DNA from: Micrococcales bacterium
GTDB taxonomy: Bacteria > Actinomycetota > Actinomycetes > Actinomycetales > Cellulomonadaceae
Reading direction: 5' to 3'
Length of the DNA: 5,838 bases
NCBI GenBank assembly: GCA_009783975.1
Contig: WRCL01000136.1
Coordinates: 1 to 5,838, forward strand
Part shown: piece by piece, positions 1 through 4,888 of the stretch
How the letters are laid out: each line of letters opens with the position of its first letter
Position numbering within the stretch: position 1 is the stretch's first letter
The notes under the pieces: model-generated
The model's database searches: none
The model's input: only the letters and a program-made list of their open reading frames with translations
Told to the model about the DNA's origin: nothing
Made by a program: the position numbers and the translations under genes

Positions 1-918
1 AGGTGTGGCCGCGTCGTACTGGTACGCGGCGACGACGATGAGCACCAGCCCGGTCCACGCCACCACGGCCCGCACCGCCGGGGTGTGGCGCCACGCACGG
101 CCCGGGGCTTGGCGGACGGCGGCGACCGCGAGGACCGCCGCGAGCAGCCCGCCGATCGCCAGCTCCCACATCCGTGTGGTGGACACGAAGTACGCCCGGA
201 CCGGGTCGGCGCGGGTGAGGTGGACCGACCAGGCCAACGAGGCGACGACCGCCGAGGCCACGGTCACTGCGACTGCGAGCGTCACGGCGGTGCGCGCGTC
301 GCGGCCTGCGCGTCGTGCGACGACCGTGGCCAACGCAGCGGCCAGGCCGAGCAGCAGCGGCCACATGACGTAGAACTGCTCCTCGATGGACAACGACCAG
401 TAGTGCTGCACCACTGACGGCATCTGCTCGGCTGACAGGTAGTCGGCCTCGGTCGTCGCCAACCTCCAGTTCTGCACGTACAGCGCCGACGCCACACCGT
501 CGTGACCCATCGCACCGCGGACCGTCCTGGGCAACCAGATGACACCAGCAACCATCGTCACGAGGAGCACAAAGGTCGCCGCTGGGATGAGCCGACGGAT
601 CCGCCGCGCCCAGAACACGGCGACGTCGCGCGGGCCGCGCACTGGCGAGCGCACGAGCTGGCCGGTGATGAGGAACCCCGAGACGACGAAGAACACGTCG
701 ACACCGACATACCCCCCGCCCAGGACCGTCGGCCACAGGTGGAACACCACGACGACCGTGACCGCGAGCGCACGCAACCCCTGGATGTCGGTGCGCACCG
801 GCGACCGGTGGCCGTGGCGAGCACCAGCGGCCTGCCCCGCGGCCCGAGCCTGGGCGTCTGCAGGCTGGACCGGGGCAGACACAGGCACCACGCCAGTCTG
901 GCTCACGCCCGCGAGCAT
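1..918 (-). CDS. Acyltransferase-3 family membrane protein (OafA/YrhL-like O-acyltransferase), N-terminal part, truncated by window edge
   Basis: Reverse-strand frame open from 954 to position 1, giving 306 codons from the ATG at 918-916. Family features seen: RTDIQGLRALAV at residues 42-53 followed by VVVVFHLWP with the conserved His60; GGYVGVDVFFVVSGFLIT at 68-85; FWARRIRRLIPA at 102-113; HYWSLSIEEQFYVMWP at 172-187; and MWELAIGGLLAA further on. Several hydrophobic helices alternate with these motifs, as expected for a polytopic inner-membrane enzyme. Proteins of this family transfer acyl groups, usually acetyl, to cell-surface glycans, lipids or antibiotics; the substrate cannot be told here. 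A C-terminal SGNH domain, common in this family, would lie off the left edge. The start is uncertain. In-frame GTGs lie at 906 and 798, none of the three has a clear Shine-Dalgarno, and the first 41 residues are Ala/Pro/Gln-rich and may be non-coding (see the repeat at 856-914). Divergently oriented to the kinase gene. Confidence 0.9.
   Translation of the reverse strand, partial: MLAGVSQTGVVPVSAPVQPADAQARAAGQAAGARHGHRSPVRTDIQGLRALAVTVVVVFHLWPTVLGGGYVGVDVFFVVSGFLITGQLVRSPVRGPRDVAVFWARRIRRLIPAATFVLLVTMVAGVIWLPRTVRGAMGHDGVASALYVQNWRLATTEADYLSAEQMPSVVQHYWSLSIEEQFYVMWPLLLGLAAALATVVARRAGRDARTAVTLAVAVTVASAVVASLAWSVHLTRADPVRAYFVSTTRMWELAIGGLLAAVLAVAAVRQAPGRAWRHTPAVRAVVAWTGLVLIVVAAYQYDAATP
856..914 (+). 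repeat. Diverged direct repeat, copy A (within the 5' end of the acyltransferase frame)
   Basis: This 59-nt stretch aligns without gaps to 1112-1170 with 48 of 59 identities, counted by eye. It overlaps the first predicted codons of the minus-strand acyltransferase. The 11 mismatches fall 6, 3 and 2 at first, second and third codon positions of that frame, which is not the pattern of a conserved coding sequence. Either the acyltransferase starts downstream (GTG at 798) and this is upstream regulatory DNA, or the 5' end of the gene was duplicated and one copy decayed. Confidence 0.65.
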
Positions 919-1004
919 ACAAAAACGCGCTGGTCGGCCAGCCAGCGACGGTCGTCAGGCGGCGCTCGACCGCCCGTGTCAGCACCCGGTCCGTCAAGAT
1001 GTGG

Positions 1005-1046
1005 GGCTGACCAGGCAAGACATAGGAACCGTCCCCACTGTCCTGG
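1005..1046 (+). repeat. Possible third, weaker copy of the 59-nt repeat
   Basis: GGCTGACCAGGCAAGACATA followed by GGAACC resembles the core of copy A (GGCTGGACCGGGGCAGACAC, then AGGCACC), but only with several one-base gaps. The downstream part (CACTGTCCTGG) loosely matches CCAGTCTGG. The same orientation and its location between the two better copies make a real relation plausible, but the alignment is gapped and could be chance in GC-rich DNA. Confidence 0.3.
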
Positions 1047-1111
1047 ACCACCGGGGAGCGTCCACCCTGGGCGGTGCCTGAGGTGGTCGGCGCCGCAGGC
1101 CGAGGTCGGAT

Positions 1112-1170
1112 GTCTGCGGGGTGGACCAGGGCAGGCGCAGGCACCCAGCTAGTCTGGCCCAGGCGCGCGA
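1112..1170 (+). repeat. Diverged direct repeat, copy B (intergenic)
   Basis: Ungapped 59-nt match (48/59, 81%) to 856-914, offset by 256 bp in the same orientation. The best-conserved blocks are GTCTGC, TGGACC, GGGCAG, CAGGCACC and AGTCTGGC. It lies upstream of the acyltransferase on that gene's own sense strand, as a duplicated promoter or operator would, or as a remnant of a duplicated 5' end would. Confidence 0.65.
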
Positions 1171-1225
1171 TCAAACCAAGACCCCGGACGGCTGTGGGCC
1201 AGTGGCCGGTCGGAGCCCGAGGCCT

Positions 1226-1302
1226 GGGGATTGTTCGACAGTTCGTTGATCTGTTCGACAGTTATGCTGTCGAACAGATCAACGAACTGTCGAACAATCC
1301 CC
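1226..1302. repeat. Perfect 36-bp inverted repeat with 5-nt loop (TTATG)
   Basis: The left arm 1226-1261 and right arm 1267-1302 are exact reverse complements over all 36 positions, separated by TTATG at 1262-1266. Each arm holds the 10-mer TGTTCGACAG twice with a 20-bp period: forward at 1232-1241 and 1252-1261, reverse at 1267-1276 and 1287-1296. Each 10-mer contains TGT-N3-ACA. Arm GC is 18/36 (50%), clearly below its surroundings. The outer ends are GGGG and CCCC and no T-run follows, so it does not look like a standard intrinsic terminator, and it sits between divergent genes where none is expected. Candidates are a multi-site operator, a recombinase or relaxase target, a small non-autonomous element, or a structured RNA leader. 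No protein that would act on it is encoded in the window. Confidence 0.95.
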
Positions 1303-1425
1303 GGTCGCATCAGGGGTCCGGAGAGCCTCACTGACGGCGAGGCCGACGGCGACGCCCGCAGCCGTCGGGGTGGCGCGCCAGGGCGGCGGCGCGATCCGGC
1401 TGCTGTCGCACGATGTGGTGATCTG

Positions 1426-1454
1426 GTTCCGGCGCGGTGGGGCGCCGGTAGGAT
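1426..1454 (+). promoter_or_regulatory. Candidate promoter for the Hsp70-kinase gene
   Basis: TAGGAT at 1449-1454 fits the actinobacterial -10 pattern TAnnnT, with GTTCCG at 1426-1431 after a 17-bp spacer as a weak -35. Transcription would begin near 1461, leaving a leader of about 20 nt before the GTG at 1482. Tentative, because the -35 match is poor. Confidence 0.4.
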
Positions 1455-1481
1455 TCGTGCGAACCCGACGAAAGATGGGCG

Positions 1482-3860
1482 GTGACCGTGGCAGCCACAG
1501 GCCCGCGTGAGCCCGCCGACGGGTGGGTCCTCGCGGTCGACTTTGGCACGTCGAACACCGGTGCGGCGGTGCGGTTCGCCGACGGGCGGGTCGAGGCGGT
1601 CAAGCTCGGGTCCGCGTCAGACACGATGCCCTCGGCGGTGGTCCTCACCACCGGGCCGGGCTCGCACGGCGCGCCGGAGAAGCAGTGGCGGGTGGGGCAG
1701 TCAGCGCTCAACGCACGTCGGACGTCACCGACGACGTTCGTCGGGTCACCCAAGTCCCGGCTCGGACAAGAACCGGTGCTGCTCGGTGACGAGATGGTGT
1801 GGCCCGCCCAGCTCGTCGCGCACGTGCTCACCGCGGTGCACGCACGGTCGGTCAGCGCCGCCGGCGGCACCGAACCTGGCCTGGTGGTCTTGACCCATCC
1901 GGTCGGGTGGGGCCCGGCCCGGTGCGACGCGCTGCGGCAGGCAGCGGTGCTCGCCGGGTTCGCTGCGGACCAGGTGAGGCTGCTGCCCGAACCGGTGGCA
2001 GCGTTCCACGCCCACGGCACGGTCAGCCAGCTCAACCCTGGGTCACGTGTGGCGATCGTCGACATCGGCGGCGGCACGTGCGACGTCGCAGTGCTCGAGA
2101 CTGGCCCCGGTGGGGCCCTGGCCGTCATCGCCCAGGCCGGCGACGACCGCCTGGGCGGCAACGACCTGGACGACCTGGTGTACCGGTGGGTGGTCGACCA
2201 GCTCACAGCGTCGGGCCAGACGCAGGTCGTCGCCGCGCTCGCCGACCCGCAGAACCTTGGGTCGGTGCTCACCTTGCTCGACACGGTCCGCGCCGCCAAA
2301 CAAGACCTGTCGGAGTACGCCACAGCCCCGGTCGCCGTCGCCGCCGGCGAGCTGGAGACCGTCGTCACCATCACCCGCGACGAGTACGAGACGCTGGTCG
2401 CCGAACCCATGTCCCGTGCCGCGGGCCTGCTCACCGGTGCCCTGCACGACTCGCAGACCACAGTGCTGCACGGGCTCGTGCTCACCGGCGGCACGGCATA
2501 CACCCCTGCGCTGGCCCGGGCGCTGCACGAGATCACCGGGATCTTGGCCCGTCCCCTGGGTGACCCCAAGCTCGCTGTGGCCACCGGGGCCCTGCGCACC
2601 CCCGGGCACCTCATGACCGCGCTGGCGCCAGCCGGCCCGGTGACGCCGGTGCCCGCCCCGGCCGGGGTCACGGTCCTCGCCGGACGTTACGAGCTCGGTG
2701 AGGTCATCGGGCGCGGCGGGGTGTCGCAGGTGCACTGCGGCCGCGACCAGCTGCTCGGCCGGCAGGTCGCAGTCAAGGTCCCCCACGCGGCGCTGGCGGC
2801 CGACCCAGAGTTCGTCCAGCGCTTCGCCCGCGGGGCGATGATGGTCGGCAAGCTCAACCACCCGTCTGTCGTGCGTCTGTATGACATCGACACCGCCACG
2901 GTCGGCAACGTCGAGGTGCCGTTCATCGTCATGGAGCTCGTCGTCGGGCACCCGCTGACTGCGCTCATCGCCGACCGACGCCCCCTGCCACCCGACCAGG
3001 CCCTGAGCATCGCCGCCGACATCCTCACCGCTGTGGAGTTCGCGCACAACGCGGGGGTCGTGCACCGCGACATCAAACCCAGCAACGTCATGCTCACCTT
3101 GGCCGGGACTGTCAAGGTCACCGATTTCGCCATCGCCCGCCCCGCAGCCGAGACCGGGACGACGACGACCAAAGGTGTGCTCGGCACCCCCGCCTACCTG
3201 TCGCCTGAGCAGGCCCTGGGCCGTAAGGCCGACCCCCGCTCGGACCTGTACTCAGCCGGGTGCCTGCTGTTCGAGATGCTCACCGGCCGGCCGCCGTTCG
3301 TCGGCCGGTCTGCTGTGGCGACCGCGTACGCCCACATCACCGACACCCCACCACGCCCGACGAGCCTCAACCCGCACCTGCCCGGCGCCCTCGACGACGT
3401 CCTCGCCAAAGCCCTGGCCAAAGACCGCGACCACCGCTACCAGGACGCCGGGACCTTCCGCGCCGACCTCGACGCCGTGCGCGCCGACCCCACCACAACA
3501 CCGCCTGGTGTGCGTTTCCCCAGCAGCCTCACAGGCCGCGACGTGTCCACAGCCACGGTAGCAGTCGCACCGTCCGGGCCGACAGGTGTCGTCCAGGCCG
3601 CTCCCCCAGACCCACACGCCGTTCCGGCTCCCCTGCCAGCCGTCATACCCGCACCCTCCACACCACTACCATCCATCACACCCATCTCCACGCCTTTGCC
3701 AGCCATCTGTGCCCCGGTGGGCCCACCGTTCTCCGGGCCCAGCCCCACCGGGCCAGGCCCGGCCCCGCGCCGCAGAGGTGCACGTGTCGCGGCCGTGGTC
3801 ACGCTGGTCGCCCTCGCGAGTCTGGCTGTGGTCGCAGGGCTCGCCCTGGGCTGGTGGTAG
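1482..3860 (+). CDS. Hsp70/DnaK-type ATPase domain fused to PknB-like Ser/Thr kinase, C-terminal membrane anchor
   Basis: 792 residues. Residues 16-372 form a complete Hsp70 nucleotide-binding domain: phosphate-1 loop DFGTSN (20-25), a Lys in PKSRLG (K91) near the place of the DnaK catalytic Lys, EPVAAF (E170), phosphate-2 loop DIGGGTCDVAV (194-204), GDDRLGGNDLDD (from 220) and adenosine motif LTGGTAYTP (334-342). No substrate-binding domain follows. Instead, after a short Pro/Ala linker, residues 402-668 are a PknB-type Ser/Thr kinase: Gly-rich loop IGRGGVSQV (409-417), VAVKV with Lys432, HRDIKPSN with Asp530 and Asn535, DFA at 548-550, GTPAYLSPEQ (568-577), DLYSAGCLLFEMLTG (from 588). The helix-C Glu position of PknB (RREA) reads RGA, Gly451, and DFG is DFA. 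A Pro/Thr/Ser-rich linker of about 95 residues leads to RRRGAR and one hydrophobic helix (769-790) ending the protein, so both domains should be cytoplasmic and tethered. There is no PASTA or other sensor after the helix. Start GTG 1482 has only a weak SD; GTG 1488 is possible. Inferred role: ATP-dependent chaperone-like sensing coupled to phosphorylation. Confidence 0.93.
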   Translation: MTVAATGPREPADGWVLAVDFGTSNTGAAVRFADGRVEAVKLGSASDTMPSAVVLTTGPGSHGAPEKQWRVGQSALNARRTSPTTFVGSPKSRLGQEPVLLGDEMVWPAQLVAHVLTAVHARSVSAAGGTEPGLVVLTHPVGWGPARCDALRQAAVLAGFAADQVRLLPEPVAAFHAHGTVSQLNPGSRVAIVDIGGGTCDVAVLETGPGGALAVIAQAGDDRLGGNDLDDLVYRWVVDQLTASGQTQVVAALADPQNLGSVLTLLDTVRAAKQDLSEYATAPVAVAAGELETVVTITRDEYETLVAEPMSRAAGLLTGALHDSQTTVLHGLVLTGGTAYTPALARALHEITGILARPLGDPKLAVATGALRTPGHLMTALAPAGPVTPVPAPAGVTVLAGRYELGEVIGRGGVSQVHCGRDQLLGRQVAVKVPHAALAADPEFVQRFARGAMMVGKLNHPSVVRLYDIDTATVGNVEVPFIVMELVVGHPLTALIADRRPLPPDQALSIAADILTAVEFAHNAGVVHRDIKPSNVMLTLAGTVKVTDFAIARPAAETGTTTTKGVLGTPAYLSPEQALGRKADPRSDLYSAGCLLFEMLTGRPPFVGRSAVATAYAHITDTPPRPTSLNPHLPGALDDVLAKALAKDRDHRYQDAGTFRADLDAVRADPTTTPPGVRFPSSLTGRDVSTATVAVAPSGPTGVVQAAPPDPHAVPAPLPAVIPAPSTPLPSITPISTPLPAICAPVGPPFSGPSPTGPGPAPRRRGARVAAVVTLVALASLAVVAGLALGWW

Positions 3861-3879
3861 CCCGAGCCTCATCGGATGA

Positions 3880-3908
3880 TTGCCCCGTACGGATGACCCG
3901 ACTACTGT
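3880..3908 (+). promoter_or_regulatory. Candidate sigma-70-type promoter for the lipoprotein-adaptor operon
   Basis: TTGCCC at 3880-3885, a 17-bp spacer, and TACTGT at 3903-3908 (TAnnnT). Transcription would start near 3915, giving a leader of about 85 nt before the ATG at 3999. The heptamer CGGATGA occurs on both sides of the -35, at 3873-3879 and 3890-3896, and could be an operator pair. The promoter makes the in-frame upstream ATG at 3893 an unlikely start for the lipoprotein. No terminator was seen between the kinase stop and this site, so read-through from the kinase gene is also possible. Confidence 0.5.
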
Positions 3909-3985
3909 GGGACGTATCGGTCGAATCGGCGATCGAGGCAGGCCAGCGGACAGGTCGAACAAGACCCGGTCCGCGAAGTTCGGGT

Positions 3986-4021
3986 AGGCGGTTTTCACAT
4001 GCACAGCAGAAAAACCAGATC
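3986..4021 (+). promoter_or_regulatory. Strong RBS and ATG whose frame is one base off the lipoprotein body
   Basis: AGGCGG at 3986-3991 is a good Shine-Dalgarno, seven bases before ATG at 3999-4001. That ATG begins MHSRK, the positively charged N-region a lipoprotein signal peptide needs, but in frame it runs on as TRSWRACLGFC and Arg-rich junk. At the run AAAAA (4010-4014) a -1 shift, or one more A in the template, joins it to the lipoprotein frame as MHSRKNQIVASMLGLLLASL, followed by AVAGC. The two halves make one textbook lipoprotein signal, so I think the true start is 3999 and the frame break is a sequence error, a mutation or ribosomal or polymerase slippage. Confidence 0.6.
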
Positions 4022-4888
4022 GTGGCGAGCATGCTTGGGCTTCTGCTCGCGTCTCTCGCGGTTGCGGGGTGCGAGGCGGACTCGCAGGACTCCAAGAAGA
4101 GTGCGTCAGGACTGTCGGCGGAGGAAGTGGCGGCCCGGTACGGCTGGGTCGACCGTGACGACGACCTGACCCCTGTCTATGTGCTCGTGCCGCAGTTCAA
4201 CGCCCTGTCAGTCTGGTACGCACAGGACCTTCTTGCGCGTCGCTGCCTTGCTGGGGTTTTCGAGTACCCGGCGGTCCCGCCGGATCAGCAGCAGAGCCCG
4301 ACGGAGGACAAGCGCACAGGGCTGCCGCTGTTCGACGAGCAGATCGCAGCCCAGTATGGGTACCACATGGCTCCACCTCCCGCTGCGCCCAACACTGCGC
4401 CAATCACGGACAGTGTGCACGACAAGATGGTCGCGTGCGGGAAAGACTCCGCCGTGCGCCTGGGCCACCCGCCCGAGAGTCCCCTCGACGGCATCGTGGC
4501 CGCCGGGTGGGCCGCCATCGAAGGAGACGCGGGTATACGGAAGGCCGAGCAGGCGTGGAGGACGTGTATGGAGCCTGTGGGACTGATCGATCTTCCCGCG
4601 AGCCCGTCCGAGATGCCACCTGCCTCGGTGATTCCGCCTCCCGTGTACAACGCTGATGGTTTCGCGATCGACCCGCCGACCACTGCTGTGACCCAGGCCG
4701 AGCGTGATGTCGCTGTGGCTGACGCGCGGTGCCGCGTCGAGAGCGGATACACCGATGCGTTCCGTCAGGCGCGTGCACGAGGTGAGCTTGAGGCGATCGG
4801 GGCGGACATCGAAGGGTTCGAAGCGGCGCGGACCGCCTATCTCGAGTACCAGAAAGGTATCGACGCCGTGATCGCAGAGCTCGGGTGA
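4022..4888 (+). CDS. Secreted lipoprotein of unknown family, 4 conserved-looking cysteines in the mature part
   Basis: 288 residues if counted from the first in-frame GTG (4022); ATG 4031 is the next in-frame start. The real start is probably ATG 3999 through a frame shift at 4010-4014. The hydrophobic stretch LGLLLASLAVAGC ends in a lipobox (VAGC), with lipidation at Cys17 (GTG numbering), so the mature protein is tethered outside the membrane. No family is recognised. The mature part is mixed alpha/acidic with a Pro-rich patch (AIDPPTT and earlier PPPAAP), and carries Cys at 75 (RRCLAG), 139 (MVACGK), 182 (AWRTCMEP) and 237 (DARCRV). That is enough for two disulfides. W..CM...G and ADARCR look like the type of motif found in actinobacterial surface lipoproteins. 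It overlaps the next gene by GTGA, so the two are translationally coupled. Its likely role is an extracytoplasmic accessory protein of the transporter whose adaptor follows; this is inferred from position only. Confidence 0.82.
   Translation: MASMLGLLLASLAVAGCEADSQDSKKSASGLSAEEVAARYGWVDRDDDLTPVYVLVPQFNALSVWYAQDLLARRCLAGVFEYPAVPPDQQQSPTEDKRTGLPLFDEQIAAQYGYHMAPPPAAPNTAPITDSVHDKMVACGKDSAVRLGHPPESPLDGIVAAGWAAIEGDAGIRKAEQAWRTCMEPVGLIDLPASPSEMPPASVIPPPVYNADGFAIDPPTTAVTQAERDVAVADARCRVESGYTDAFRQARARGELEAIGADIEGFEAARTAYLEYQKGIDAVIAELG

Larger units (their letters stand above)
919..1481. other. Divergent intergenic region without a convincing gene
   Basis: This is the 563-bp gap between the divergent acyltransferase and kinase genes. 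The short open frames in it match no family I recognise, and several simply run through repeats. It holds the second copy of the 59-nt repeat (1112-1170), a possible third copy (about 1005-1046), the 36-bp perfect inverted repeat (1226-1302), a small GC hairpin (1343-1368: CCGACGGC and GCCGTCGG around a 10-nt loop), and a promoter candidate for the kinase gene. Most of the gap is as GC-rich as its surroundings; the large palindrome is distinctly poorer in GC. Confidence 0.7.

Noticed and set aside
906..924. Leaderless promoter for the acyltransferase (TTGTAT on the minus strand just before GTG 906)
   Set aside because: The -10-like hexamer overlaps the ATG candidate, has no recognisable -35 at 16-18 bp, and sits 10 nt from the GTG; too weak to annotate.
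1232..1296. LexA/SOS box (TCGAAC-N4-GTTCGA) because of the many GTTCG and CGAAC words
   Set aside because: No GAAC-N4-GTTC arrangement occurs; the words are spaced and oriented differently.
1226..1302. Palindrome read as an intrinsic transcription terminator
   Set aside because: No T-tract follows either arm, the stem is only 50% GC and far longer than needed, and the flanking genes are divergent, so no transcript is expected to end here.
1112..1302. Insertion sequence remnant
   Set aside because: No transposase-like reading frame, no paired terminal repeats around a body and no target-site duplication were seen. A short non-autonomous element stays possible but is not shown.
1343..1368. 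8-bp GC hairpin (CCGACGGC / GCCGTCGG, 10-nt loop) as a terminator or riboswitch
   Set aside because: Stems of this size are frequent by chance in DNA of this GC content, and there is no T-tract or conserved aptamer sequence.
1149..1485. Small proteins reading through the palindrome, with the same peptide on both strands (IVRQFVDLFDS)
   Set aside because: The identical peptides follow automatically from the inverted repeat. No SD is seen and the flanking residues look like random GC-rich translation.
1328..2671. 447-residue open frame on the minus strand
   Set aside because: Shadow of the Hsp70 domain, which has clear motifs on the plus strand. The reverse product is Ser/Thr/Pro-rich with no recognisable motif, typical of high-GC antisense frames.
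3260..4021. Long 5' extension of the lipoprotein frame overlapping the kinase gene
   Set aside because: The extension is Arg/Pro-rich shadow sequence of the kinase 3' end. A lipobox needs a start close upstream, and a promoter candidate lies at 3880-3908.
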